The notes: a model not told the origin generated them from the letters alone. Shown: positions 43,813 through 52,465, counted from the first letter of the stretch. The stretch is 64,000 nucleotides of DNA from Erwinia sp039023475 (GCF_039023475.1 NZ_JBCHVB010000002.1:558001-622000), one strand, 5' to 3'. Translations and numbers: made by a program.

Positions 43813-44431
43813 GCTTAACTAGGGGAGCCAGTTCCTTCGCCATCAGCCCGGCGATAAACGGCTGGGCTTCAGGGCTGGGATGAATGCCGTCCTGCTGCAT
43901 CCATTCCGGTTTCAGATAGATCTGCTCCATAAAAAAGGGCAGCAGTGGAATGGAGAACTCCTTCGCCAGACGGGGATAGATCTCGCTAAAGGACTCGGTA
44001 TAACGGCGACCGTAGTTAGCCGGAAGGCGAATTTGCATCAGCAGCGGCTGCGCATTGGCAGCCTTCACCTGGGTAATAATTTTACTGAGGTCCTGTTCGA
44101 TGTTTTTCGGCGGAAACCCGCGCAGCCCATCGTTACCACCCAGTTCAATCAGGACCCAGCGAGGCTGATGCTGTTTCAGCAGCGAGGGCAGGCGCGCCAG
44201 CCCCTGAGTGGTGGTATCACCGCTTATGCTACCGTTAACAATAGTGGGCGTTTTTTGCCATTTATCATTGAGTAACGCCGGCCATGCGGCGGAGGCGGAC
44301 ATCCGGTAACCGGCACTCAGGCTGTCGCCGAGGACCAGCAGCGTATCCGCCGTCGCCGTGCGCAGCGTCATCAGGGCCAATAATAACAGGAAAGGAAAAT
44401 GCCAGCGGAAAACATTCTTGAAGTTCATCAT
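43805..44431 (-). CDS. tesA: Multifunctional acyl-CoA thioesterase I / protease I / lysophospholipase L1
   Basis: The 208-residue periplasmic SGNH hydrolase has a signal peptide (cleavage near TATA, residue 26). The four catalytic blocks are GDSLSAGY (Ser), SGDTT (Gly), GGNDGLRG (Asn) and DGIHPS (Asp/His). The start at 44431 (MMNFKNVFRWH) equals E. coli. Its first 33 bp overlap the start of the divergent ybbA. Confidence 0.96.
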   Translation of the reverse strand: MMNFKNVFRWHFPFLLLLALMTLRTATADTLLVLGDSLSAGYRMSASAAWPALLNDKWQKTPTIVNGSISGDTTTQGLARLPSLLKQHQPRWVLIELGGNDGLRGFPPKNIEQDLSKIITQVKAANAQPLLMQIRLPANYGRRYTESFSEIYPRLAKEFSIPLLPFFMEQIYLKPEWMQQDGIHPSPEAQPFIAGLMAKELAPLVKHE

Positions 44432-45085
44432 CTTAGTAAGTCCGTCGGTGAGGGTGAGCATCAGCTTTCCATCCTTACCGGAGTTGAGCTGGTTGTCAAA
44501 CCAGCTGAGACCATCGCCCTGATTGGCGAGTCGGGGTCGGGGAAATCCACGCTGTTAGGCATTCTGGCCGGGCTGGATGACGGGAGCGAAGGGGAGGTGT
44601 TTTTACTCGATCATCCCCTGCATCAGATGAATGAAGAGCAGCGGGCCGATCTGCGGGCGAAAAGCGTCGGCTTTGTGTTTCAGTCGTTTATGCTGGTTCC
44701 TACCCTGAACGCGCTGGAAAACGTACAGCTTCCCGCCCTGCTGCGCGGTGAAAGCGATCGGCAAAGCCGTCAGCAGGCCCGCGAGCTGCTTGCCCAGCTG
44801 GGGCTGGCGGAGCGCCTGACGCATATGCCTTCGCAGCTCTCCGGCGGCGAACAGCAGCGTGTGGCGCTGGCAAGAGCTTTCAGCGGCCGACCCGCGCTGC
44901 TGTTCGCCGATGAGCCCACCGGCAACCTTGACCGGAAAACCGGCGATCGCATTGCCGACCTGCTTTTCTCGCTTAACCGGGATTTAGCCACCACGCTGAT
45001 TCTGGTCACGCATGATGAACAACTGGCTGCGCGCTGCGATCGCCGGCTGCGCATGCGCGACGGCAAGCTGTGGGAGGAAGCATGA
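44399..45085 (+). CDS. ybbA: ABC transporter ATP-binding protein YbbA
   Basis: The 228-residue LolD/MacB-type ATPase has Walker A GESGSGKST, signature LSGGEQQRV and Walker B LLFADEP. With YbbP it forms a MacB-like complex of the inner membrane; the substrate is unknown, and TesA may cooperate. The Shine-Dalgarno AGGAAAGG lies inside the divergent tesA. Its stop overlaps ybbP (ATGA). Confidence 0.95.
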   Translation: MPAENILEVHHLSKSVGEGEHQLSILTGVELVVKPAETIALIGESGSGKSTLLGILAGLDDGSEGEVFLLDHPLHQMNEEQRADLRAKSVGFVFQSFMLVPTLNALENVQLPALLRGESDRQSRQQARELLAQLGLAERLTHMPSQLSGGEQQRVALARAFSGRPALLFADEPTGNLDRKTGDRIADLLFSLNRDLATTLILVTHDEQLAARCDRRLRMRDGKLWEEA

Positions 45086-47499
45086 TCTGGCGCTGGTTCT
45101 GGCGTGAATGGAAATCGCCTTCGCTGTTGATTGTCTGGCTGGCGCTGACGCTGGCCGTGGCGTGCGTGCTGGCGCTCGGATCGCTCAGCGACCGCATGGA
45201 GAAAGGGCTCAGCCAGCAGAGCCGGGATTTTATGGCGGGCGATCGCACGCTGCAAAGCGCGCGCGAAGTGCCGCCGGAATGGCTTGATGAGGCCAGGCGG
45301 GAAGGGCTGACGGTGGGCAGGCAGCTCACATTTATGACCATGACCTTCGCCGGAGAGACGCCGCAGCTGGCGTCGGTAAAGGCCGTAGACGATCTTTATC
45401 CCATGTTTGGTGAGCTTGCCACGCAGCCTGCCGGACTGCGGCCTGCCGCCGGTACGGTGCTGGCAGCGCCCAGGCTGATGGCGTTGCTTGATCTCAAAAC
45501 GGGCAGCAGTCTGGATGTGGGGGATACCACGCTGCGGGTTGCCGGGGAGGTGATCCGCGAGCCGGATTCCGGCTTTAACCCGTTCCAGACCGCCCCCCGC
45601 TTACTGATGAACCTGGCCGACGTGGCGAAAACCGGCGCTATTCAGCCCGGCAGCCGTGTCACCTGGCGCTATAAGTTTGCCGGTGACCCCGACGAGTTGA
45701 GCCGCTATGACAGCTACATAGCCTCCCGCCTTAAGCCGGATCAGCGCTGGATCAGCGTGGAAAATTCGGAGGATGCGCTGGGCAGATCGATGCAGCGCGC
45801 CCAGAAGTTCCTGCTGCTCTCCGCGCTGCTGACGCTGATGCTGGCTATTGCTGCCGTGGCGGTGGCGATGAGCCATTACTGCCGCAGCCGCTATGACCTG
45901 GTGGCGGTGCTGAAAACCCTGGGCGCTAACCGCGCCGCGTTGCGAAAGCTGATTGTCGGCCAGTGGCTGGCGGTTCTGTTGCTGGCTGCCGTCGCCGGTG
46001 GCGCGGTCGGGCTGGGGTTTGAAGCCGTGCTGCTGCGGATGCTGAGGCCCGTTCTGCCTGGCGAGCTTCCGCCCGCCAGCGCGTGGCCCTGGCTCTGGGC
46101 CACGGGTGCGCTGTTTATCATCTCGCTGCTGGTCGGACTGCGCCCCTACCGGCTGCTGCTGGCGACTCAGCCGCTCAGGGTTCTTCGCTGGGATGCGGTT
46201 GCCAACGTCTGGCCGCTGAAATTTTATCTTCCGGCGATGGCGGTAGTGGTAACGGGCCTGCTGGCGCTGCTGGTCGGGGGCAGTAAGCTGCTCTGGGCGC
46301 TGGTGGCGGGGATCGTGCTGCTCTCACTGCTGCTGGGAGGGCTTGGCTGGGCGTCTCTGATGCTTCTGCGGCGCTTGCGGGTGCGCAATCTCGCCTTCCG
46401 GCTGGCGATCAACCGGCTACTGCGTCAGCCCTGGACCACGCTCAGTCAGCTGGCTGCCTTCTCGCTGTCGTTTATGCTGCTGGCTCTGCTGTTAGTGATG
46501 CGTGGCGATCTGCTGGATCGCTGGCAGCAGCAGTTGCCTCCGGGGAGCCCGAACTATTTCCTGCTGAACCTGACGCAGGATCAGGTGCCCCAGGTGAAAA
46601 CTTTCCTGGAGCAGCATCAGATTGAGCCGCAAACGTTCTACCCGATTGCGCGGGTCAGGCTGACGGGGATTAATGATAAGCCCGCCGATCCGGCGCTGGA
46701 CAGCGCCCTCCAGCGCGAGCTGAATCTGACATGGCAGGCGGATCTGCCTGACCATAATCCGCTGACGGCGGGAAGCTGGCCGCCGGGGAAAGGAGAGACC
46801 TCCATTGAGGAAGAGCTGGCAGAACGGCTTGGCGTGAAGCTGGGCGATACGCTGACATTTACCGGCGACACCCAGCAGTTCAGGGCCAAAATCACCAGTT
46901 TCCGTCAGGTAGACTGGGAAAGCCTTAAGCCCAATTTCTTCTTCATATTCCCGCCAGGCGCCCTGGACGGCCAGCCGCAAACCTGGCTGACCAGCTTCCG
47001 GCTGGAGGGAAATAATGCCCTGCTGGCCCAGCTGAACCGTGAGTTTCCTACGCTGAGCCTGCTTGATATCGGCGGCATTCTGCGGCAGATAGGCCAGGTG
47101 CTGGCACAGGTTAGCCAGGCGCTGGAGATCATGGTGGTTCTGGTGACCGCCTGTGGCGTACTGCTTTTGCTGGCGCAGATCCAGGTTGGTATGCGTCAGC
47201 GCCGGCAGGAGCTGGTGGTCTACCGCACGCTTGGCGCGGGCAAAAAACTGCTGCGGACCACGCTCTGGTGTGAGTTTGCGCTGCTTGGCGTGGTGGCCGG
47301 CGTGGCGGCAGCCATCGGTGCCGAGGCGGCCTTGTGGGGACTGCAGCGTAAAGTCTTCGACTTCCCCTGGCAGCCAAATCTGCTGCTCTGGCTGACGCTT
47401 CCCCTGACCGGCGCGATCCTGCTTTCGCTGTGCGGCGGCTGGCTGGGCGTGCGTCTGCTGAAAGGCAAGGCGCTTTTCAGAAGCTACAATGCTGCGTAA
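45082..47499 (+). CDS. ybbP: ABC transporter permease YbbP (FtsX/MacB family)
   Basis: The 805-residue membrane protein has ten predicted helices: one near the N-terminus, then groups near residues 250-345, 380-480 and 680-800, with two large periplasmic loops. FtsX-like motifs are around KTLGANRAALRKLI and YRTLGAGKKLLRT. The start at 45082 (ATGA overlap with ybbA) is more likely than 45070. It acts with YbbA, perhaps by mechanotransmission. Confidence 0.95.
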   Translation: MIWRWFWREWKSPSLLIVWLALTLAVACVLALGSLSDRMEKGLSQQSRDFMAGDRTLQSAREVPPEWLDEARREGLTVGRQLTFMTMTFAGETPQLASVKAVDDLYPMFGELATQPAGLRPAAGTVLAAPRLMALLDLKTGSSLDVGDTTLRVAGEVIREPDSGFNPFQTAPRLLMNLADVAKTGAIQPGSRVTWRYKFAGDPDELSRYDSYIASRLKPDQRWISVENSEDALGRSMQRAQKFLLLSALLTLMLAIAAVAVAMSHYCRSRYDLVAVLKTLGANRAALRKLIVGQWLAVLLLAAVAGGAVGLGFEAVLLRMLRPVLPGELPPASAWPWLWATGALFIISLLVGLRPYRLLLATQPLRVLRWDAVANVWPLKFYLPAMAVVVTGLLALLVGGSKLLWALVAGIVLLSLLLGGLGWASLMLLRRLRVRNLAFRLAINRLLRQPWTTLSQLAAFSLSFMLLALLLVMRGDLLDRWQQQLPPGSPNYFLLNLTQDQVPQVKTFLEQHQIEPQTFYPIARVRLTGINDKPADPALDSALQRELNLTWQADLPDHNPLTAGSWPPGKGETSIEEELAERLGVKLGDTLTFTGDTQQFRAKITSFRQVDWESLKPNFFFIFPPGALDGQPQTWLTSFRLEGNNALLAQLNREFPTLSLLDIGGILRQIGQVLAQVSQALEIMVVLVTACGVLLLLAQIQVGMRQRRQELVVYRTLGAGKKLLRTTLWCEFALLGVVAGVAAAIGAEAALWGLQRKVFDFPWQPNLLLWLTLPLTGAILLSLCGGWLGVRLLKGKALFRSYNAA

Positions 47500-47503
47500 T
47501 ATA

Positions 47504-47576
47504 GAGGCCAGTTAAAACTGGCCTCACGCTTTATTGGCCGTTCCAAAGCCGCTTCCGGTAAACGCTTAACCGGAAG
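47504..47576 (+). terminator. Two hairpins after ybbP
   Basis: The first (47504-47525) has perfect 9-bp arms, GAGGCCAGT and ACTGGCCTC. The second (47552-47576) has 8-bp arms, CTTCCGGT and ACCGGAAG, followed by ATTTTCG. Together they separate ybbP from luxI. Both T-runs are short. Confidence 0.6.
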
Positions 47577-47654
47577 ATTTTCGTTCGCCGCATCCATTAT
47601 CATCCTGAGTGAGAATGAATGCGGCGTTCATTTTTACGTCAGGGAATCATGTCA

Positions 47655-48317
47655 ATGTTGCACTTACTTGATATTAATTACCGATCTCTTTCTGAAGTAA
47701 GGGGGAAAGAGCTGTTTACTCTCAGAAAATCGGTATTCAAGGACAGACTAAACTGGATGGTAAACAGTGAAGATAATATGGAGTCCGATGAGTATGATAA
47801 TGAACTGACAACCTACGTTTTTGGCATGTTTGATGATGTCTGTATCTGTAGCTTGCGGTTTATTGAAACCCGGCACCCCAATATGATTACCGGCACTTTC
47901 AAATCCTACTTTCGTGCTTTTGATCTTCCTGACGGAAATTATCTGGAGGCGAGCCGGTTATTTATTGATAAAGCGCGGGTGCAGGCGCTTAAGCTCCGGC
48001 GCCAGCCCATCAGCACGCTCCTTTTCCTGTCAATGATTAACTACGCCAGAGAAAATAACTATGCGGGGATTTACGCCATCGTCAGTCACCCTATGTATCT
48101 TATTTTTAAACGGTCCGGGTGGAAGATAGAGGTGATGGAGCAGGGACTATCCGAAAAGGATCAAAACATTTATCTTATTTTTATGCCGGTGGACAAAGAG
48201 AATCAGCAGACGCTGATTGAGGCTCTTCGCGCAAAGGTCCCCCGGCTCAACGGCTGCAGGCTGGATAGCTGGCCTTTAGCCTTCCCCGTCAGGAAGAATG
48301 GGGCGGATGAGATTTAG
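47655..48317 (+). CDS. N-acyl-homoserine lactone synthase (EsaI-like LuxI family)
   Basis: The 220-residue autoinducer synthase makes acyl-homoserine lactone from S-adenosylmethionine and acyl-ACP. All invariant residues of the family are seen: R24, F28, W34, E43, D45, D48, R68, E98 and R101, with the acyl pocket region after residue 120. At the place of EsaI T140, which favours 3-oxo acyl chains, there is an alanine (A141 in YAIVS), which predicts an unsubstituted chain. The start at 47655 has AGGGA 9 bases upstream; ATGs at 47649 and 47619 are less well placed. It overlaps luxR by 42 bp tail to tail. Confidence 0.93.
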   Translation: MLHLLDINYRSLSEVRGKELFTLRKSVFKDRLNWMVNSEDNMESDEYDNELTTYVFGMFDDVCICSLRFIETRHPNMITGTFKSYFRAFDLPDGNYLEASRLFIDKARVQALKLRRQPISTLLFLSMINYARENNYAGIYAIVSHPMYLIFKRSGWKIEVMEQGLSEKDQNIYLIFMPVDKENQQTLIEALRAKVPRLNGCRLDSWPLAFPVRKNGADEI

Positions 48318-49022
48318 CTCGATCCCCAGCCTGATCGCATGTTTGGCATTGGTGACGCCCAGTTTTTTTACCGCGTTGCCAATATGGTATTTTACCGTGG
48401 TCAGCTTAATCCCTAAAATTAACGCGATTTCCTGATAGGATTTTCCCACGCTGGCCCAGTAGACAATCTCATTCTCCCGCTTTGAGAAAATTTCACGATT
48501 GTTCATCTCCTCAAAATATTTTTTACCGGAAAGTTCCTGATAAAGGGTCGTCAGCTTCTCATGCGTTTCGATAAGCAGCATCTGAATTTTGTGCCTGTTC
48601 TCTTTTATCAGCTCTTCAGTATTCTCGTCGCAGTCTCTATCTAACATGATAGAGAGCACCACCAGATTATTATTGTGGTCGTGCAGGACAAAGGTATAGC
48701 CATTGATAATGTCGTGATTTTTCGCCATATCAAAGAGCTTGGGCACCTTAACCCCTTTATTCAGCATGAGGTTTTCATCCCAGGAGAAAGGCGTCATGCG
48801 ATAAAGCGCGGTGATCAGAACCGGATCGATAAACTGGAAATTATTTTCTGTATAAACCTTAAACCACTCCCGGCGGTTAGAAATGATCGAAAAATCCGCC
48901 GGGTTACGTTTGCTCATAATGGCGTAGGCGTATTTGATATTGCTGTACAGATTCAGCTTTCTCTCCAGATATTCCTGGACCGAAGCATTGATGGTTGGGT
49001 TACTAAAAGACGATTTGGTCAT
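48276..49022 (-). CDS. LuxR-family quorum-sensing regulator (EsaR-like)
   Basis: The 248-residue protein has an autoinducer-binding domain with the six invariant residues (W53, Y57, D66, P67, W81, G108) and a C-terminal LuxR/FixJ helix-turn-helix (KRENEIVYWASVGKSYQEIALILGIKLTTVKYHI). EsaR-type members bind DNA without ligand and are released by AHL. The extended C-terminal tail and convergent overlapping layout with the synthase gene match the esaI/esaR type. Palindromes and a possible lux-type box are upstream. Confidence 0.93.
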   Translation of the reverse strand: MTKSSFSNPTINASVQEYLERKLNLYSNIKYAYAIMSKRNPADFSIISNRREWFKVYTENNFQFIDPVLITALYRMTPFSWDENLMLNKGVKVPKLFDMAKNHDIINGYTFVLHDHNNNLVVLSIMLDRDCDENTEELIKENRHKIQMLLIETHEKLTTLYQELSGKKYFEEMNNREIFSKRENEIVYWASVGKSYQEIALILGIKLTTVKYHIGNAVKKLGVTNAKHAIRLGIELNLIRPILPDGEG

Positions 49023-49323
49023 ATAACGTTGTCCCTGGGTTTCTGAAACCTCCGTAACAACGTAATGTTAACATAATTTCATTGATTCGCCCATGGGAAC
49101 GGCGGCGGGCCTGTGGCGAAGCGCGGGAGCATGAGGGAGGGGGAGATGGAACCGATGCAGGACACAGAAATCAAATAAGTTGTAAGGAAAACTAATCTTT
49201 AATTGCCGCGCCGGGATAGCAAAGGTTCCCCTGGTGTTGACGAAAAATAAATAACTAATTGTAAACTATATATTTTTTATTAACTGCTGGGGTATACAAT
49301 ACTGAAGTTTTCTGAAAAATAAT

Positions 49324-49343
49324 AGCCATACTTAAGTACAGTT
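49324..49343 (-). promoter_or_regulatory. Candidate EsaR/lux-type box with luxR promoter
   Basis: Read on the minus strand, the box starts AACTGTACT and continues TAAGTATGG. Its left half CTGTACT equals the EsaR box (CTGTACTATAGTGCAG core), with 11 of 16 core positions alike. It directly precedes a -10-like TATTAT (49319-49324, minus strand), the place a repressor box should have. It would give a leader of about 290 nt to luxR, which is long; the right half is a poor match. Confidence 0.35.
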
Positions 49344-49439
49344 AAGCACTGTCCTTTTTATTAACAAAGCTGAATTCACTCTGTTACGTACAGGATAAAA
49401 GTGGTGAAAAATTGCGTAACAGTTTTGCAAAAAAGCGGG

Positions 49440-49474
49440 TTACCTGTCTTATACTTTTGAAATAAAACAGGTAA
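49440..49474 (-). terminator. Long hairpin downstream of purK
   Basis: Arms of 13 bp (TTACCTGTCTTAT and ATAAAACAGGTAA, one G-U type mismatch) enclose a 9-nt loop. On the minus strand a T-rich stretch follows after about 5 nt. It is 39 bp after the purK stop and is best read as the purEK terminator. Confidence 0.65.
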
Positions 49475-49513
49475 TTACTGGAGCCCTTCAGTGCTGACCC
49501 CAGGTGTGCTCCT

Positions 49514-50581
49514 TTACTTAAGGCGTTCTATGGCCCACGCAATACCGCTGGCATATTCTTCTGGTAGTTGTGGCACAAGTTTTTCAAGCGCCTTTTGTAA
49601 CGCGCTGACGCTGACGTCTGACAAATTAAGGTGCCCCACTTTACGGCCTGGCCGGACGTCTTTCTCATACCAGTGCAGATGGACCAGCGGCTCGTTGAGC
49701 CAGTGCAGATTCACCGGGGTACCAATAAGGTTCACCATGACCGAAGGGGAGCTGACCACCGGCTTCGGCAGAGGCAGGCTGAGGATGGCCCGCAGGTGGA
49801 GCTCAAACTGGCTGATGGAAGCGCCGTTTTGCGTCCAGTGACCGCTGTTGTGTACGCGCGGCGCCAGTTCATTTATCAGTAATCCTTCCGGCACCACAAA
49901 ACACTCCATCGCCATCACGCCAACATAGTTGAGTTCATGCATGATAGCGGACAGCATCGCTTCAGCCTGCTGCTGACGAGCCGGATCCGGCTGCGGCAGC
50001 GCCACGCTGGTGCGCAGAATACCATCCTGATGCAGGTTATGCGTCAGAGGATAAAATACGGTGCTGCCATCATGACCGCGCGCGCCTACCAGTGAGACTT
50101 CGCCGCTAAAGTTGATGCCCTGTTCAACAATGCAGTCGCCGTAGCACTCCGCCGGCAGCGTTTCAGTCTCATCAGCACGCAGACGCCACTGGCCCCGGCC
50201 ATCATAGCCGCCGGTGCGCCGCTTAACGATAGCCAGCTCGCCCAGTGAAGCAAAGACCTGCGGCCAGTCGGTCGCCGCCGCCAGCAGCTGCCAGGGCGCT
50301 GTCGCCAGGCCAAGCTGGTCAAGCAGCTGCTTCTGCGTCAGCCTGTCGGCCAGCCGGGGAAAAATATCGCGGTTCACAAACGCGGCGTGGTTAGCCAGTT
50401 CACGGGTCAGCGCCGTTTCCGGCCAGCGCTCGATTTCAGCGGTAATCACGCTTTGCTGGATCGGCAACGCCTCCGGCTCGGCATCCAGCCCGACAGGATA
50501 AACGGCAATGCCCAGCGGCTCACCGGCCTGACGCAGCATGCGCCCCAGCTGACCGTTGCCCAGTACGCAAACCGGCTTCAT
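49514..50581 (-). CDS. purK: 5-(carboxyamino)imidazole ribonucleotide synthase
   Basis: The 355-residue ATP-grasp enzyme of purine synthesis adds bicarbonate to AIR at the cost of ATP. It has N-terminal VCVLGNGQLGRMLRQA, the ATP-grasp region VKRRTGGYDGRGQ and the metal-binding NELAPRVHNSGHWT. It overlaps purE by 4 bp. PurE and PurK act one after the other. Confidence 0.97.
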   Translation of the reverse strand: MKPVCVLGNGQLGRMLRQAGEPLGIAVYPVGLDAEPEALPIQQSVITAEIERWPETALTRELANHAAFVNRDIFPRLADRLTQKQLLDQLGLATAPWQLLAAATDWPQVFASLGELAIVKRRTGGYDGRGQWRLRADETETLPAECYGDCIVEQGINFSGEVSLVGARGHDGSTVFYPLTHNLHQDGILRTSVALPQPDPARQQQAEAMLSAIMHELNYVGVMAMECFVVPEGLLINELAPRVHNSGHWTQNGASISQFELHLRAILSLPLPKPVVSSPSVMVNLIGTPVNLHWLNEPLVHLHWYEKDVRPGRKVGHLNLSDVSVSALQKALEKLVPQLPEEYASGIAWAIERLK

Positions 50582-51087
50582 GCTTCCTCCCGCGGATCCG
50601 GGTTATTCAGCACTTCATCGGTCTGCGTCTGGCGCCAGAGCGTCAGCCGGGAAGCGATCTCTGTGTCATGAATCGCCAGAATTTGCGCCGCCAGCAGCGC
50701 CGCATTGGCCGCGCCCGCTTTGCCAATGGCCAGCGTCCCGACCGGGATGCCTCGCGGCATCTGAACGATGGAATAAAGGCTGTCCACGCCGCTCAGCGCT
50801 GCGCTTTGCACCGGTACACCGAGTACCGGCACCAGCGTTTTCGCCGCCAGCATACCCGGCAGATGCGCTGCACCGCCCGCGCCCGCAATAATCACCTGAA
50901 TGCCGTTTTCCGCCGCCTGTTCGGCGAAGCTGAACAGCTTATCCGGGGTCCGGTGGGCAGAGACCACTTCGCAGTGAAAAGGAACGTTCAGGCTGGTGAG
51001 GATCTCCGCAGCAAACTGCATGGTTGCCCAGTCACTTTTGGAACCCATAATAATGGCGATGCGGGCCGGTGCGGCGTTGGATGACAT
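50578..51087 (-). CDS. purE: N5-carboxyaminoimidazole ribonucleotide mutase
   Basis: The 169-residue class I PurE converts N5-CAIR to CAIR. The motifs GSKSDWATM and VVSAHRTPDKLF (active-site His) and GGAAHLPGM are present. The start at 51087 gives MSSNAAPARIAIIMGSKSD, as in E. coli, with AGGAG upstream; the ATG at 51114 is less likely. A PurR box lies 106 bp upstream. Confidence 0.97.
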   Translation of the reverse strand: MSSNAAPARIAIIMGSKSDWATMQFAAEILTSLNVPFHCEVVSAHRTPDKLFSFAEQAAENGIQVIIAGAGGAAHLPGMLAAKTLVPVLGVPVQSAALSGVDSLYSIVQMPRGIPVGTLAIGKAGAANAALLAAQILAIHDTEIASRLTLWRQTQTDEVLNNPDPREEA

Positions 51088-51192
51088 GCGGGTATGACTC
51101 CTGTGATTGTACAAACGTCGCCGGACGCCTGCGCGGTTTCAGGGCAGGCTGTCAGACGGGAAGGGCAGAGAGAATAGCATGACTGTACGGCA

Positions 51193-51208
51193 AGGAAAAC
51201 GGTTGCGT
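51193..51208 (-). promoter_or_regulatory. PurR operator of purEK
   Basis: Minus-strand ACGCAACCGTTTTCCT fits the PurR consensus ANGCAANCGNTTNCNT at every fixed position. It is placed between purE and lpxH, 106 bp before the purE start, and would repress purEK when hypoxanthine or guanine is plentiful. Confidence 0.9.
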
Positions 51209-51245
51209 AGGCGTCATGCGCGCCATATGAGCAATTTTGTGCCGC

Positions 51246-51971
51246 TCAGAAAGGGAAAGAAACCAGCGTGATTTCGCTGGCGCTGACGCGGATCATTGAT
51301 CCTTCCGTGTGCCAGGCACCCAGTACGATACGTTCGGCCGGCTGGCCATTTATTTCCAGCGTGTGGACGGCGGGACGATGAGTGTGACCGTGGATCAGAC
51401 AGTGAACCTGCTGGCGCGTCATGGCTTGCGCTACCGCCGTGGGGTTCACATCCATAATGGTCATATCTTTACTGCTGTTGGCCTCTCTACTGCCTGCCCG
51501 CATTCGCGCAGCGATGCGCTGGCGGATAAAAAGGGGCAGCGCCAGAAACAGCCTCTGTAGCCAGGGCTGATGCACCTTACGCCGGAAGCGCTGATAGCCT
51601 TCGTCATCGGTACAAAGCGTGTCGCCGTGCATAATCAGAATGCGCCGGCCATAAAGCGTCAGCACCTGTTCTTCCGGCAGCAGAGCAAGGCCGCTACGAC
51701 GAGCGAAACGCTTGCCGATAAGAAAGTCGCGGTTGCCGTGAATAAAATAGCAGGGGGTGCCATGCTGCTGAAGATCGTGCAGCGCGGCGGCAATCTCAGC
51801 GTGAAGCGGATCGGGATCGTCATCGCCGATCCAGGCTTCAAACAGATCGCCCAGGATATAAAGCGCATCGGCGTTCCGCGCTTCACGCCGTAAAAATGCA
51901 AGAAAACCGGCAGTAATTGCCGGTTCTTCAGCACACAGATGGAGATCTGCGATAAACAGCGTGTGGGACAT
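51246..51971 (-). CDS. lpxH: UDP-2,3-diacylglucosamine hydrolase
   Basis: The 241-residue metallophosphoesterase of lipid A synthesis makes lipid X from UDP-diacylglucosamine. The metal motifs are in order: ADLHL, GDLFEAWIGDDD, GNRDFLIG, MHGDT and HGHTHRP. It begins with a 1-nt overlap with the ppiB stop, so the two are co-translated. Confidence 0.97.
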   Translation of the reverse strand: MSHTLFIADLHLCAEEPAITAGFLAFLRREARNADALYILGDLFEAWIGDDDPDPLHAEIAAALHDLQQHGTPCYFIHGNRDFLIGKRFARRSGLALLPEEQVLTLYGRRILIMHGDTLCTDDEGYQRFRRKVHQPWLQRLFLALPLFIRQRIAARMRAGSREANSSKDMTIMDVNPTAVAQAMTRQQVHCLIHGHTHRPAVHTLEINGQPAERIVLGAWHTEGSMIRVSASEITLVSFPF

Positions 51972-52465
51972 TATTCGCTGATGGTCACTTTCTGGATCAC
52001 AACGTCCTCTTTCGGCACGTCCTGATGCATTCCGCTGCGGCCGGTTGCCACGCCTTTGATTTTATCCACGACGTCCATTCCTTCCACGACTTCAGCGAAG
52101 ACGCAGTAGCCCCAGCCCTGCAGGCTTTCGTCACGGAAGTTCAGAAAGTCGTTATCCGCCACGTTGATAAAGAACTGCGCGGTCGCAGAGTGAGGCGCCT
52201 GAGTACGGGCCATCGCCAGCGTACCTTTGGTGTTCTTCAGGCCGTTATTCGCCTCGTTGCGGATCTCTTCTTTGGTAGCTTTCTGCGTCATGCCCGGCTC
52301 GAAGCCGCCGCCCTGAACCATAAAGCCATTGATAACACGGTGGAAAATGGTGTTATCGTAGAAACCTTCACGGCAGTAATCCAGGAAGTTTTTAACGGTT
52401 GCTGGTGCTTTATCGTCAAAAGTTTTAATAACGATATCGCCATGATTAGTCTGGAAAGTGACCAT
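51971..52465 (-). CDS. ppiB: Cytoplasmic peptidyl-prolyl isomerase B (cyclophilin)
   Basis: The 164-residue cyclophilin-type enzyme speeds proline isomerisation in the cytoplasm. Catalytic Arg is in FHRVINGFMVQGG; the rest of the pocket (QFFINVADNDFLNF) is typical. It has no signal peptide. It is divergent from cysS and is the first gene of ppiB-lpxH. Confidence 0.97.
   Translation of the reverse strand: MVTFQTNHGDIVIKTFDDKAPATVKNFLDYCREGFYDNTIFHRVINGFMVQGGGFEPGMTQKATKEEIRNEANNGLKNTKGTLAMARTQAPHSATAQFFINVADNDFLNFRDESLQGWGYCVFAEVVEGMDVVDKIKGVATGRSGMHQDVPKEDVVIQKVTISE

Larger units (their letters stand above)
49023..49513. other. Intergenic region upstream of luxR
   Basis: These 491 bp hold no credible gene. 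Next to the start codon is a perfect palindrome, GGTTTC-T-GAAACC (49038-49050), nested inside ACGTTGT...ACAACGT arms (49026-49032 and 49057-49063). The part from 49190 to 49400 is AT-rich. A lux-type box with a promoter-like -10 lies at 49319-49343, and a long hairpin lies at 49440-49474 (both listed separately). Confidence 0.6.

Noticed and set aside
49336..49352. ACAGT-TAAGC-ACTGT inverted repeat read as a lux box
   Set aside because: The half-sites are in the reverse order to a lux box (CTGT first, ACAG second), so it was not called; the neighbouring 49324-49343 site fits better.
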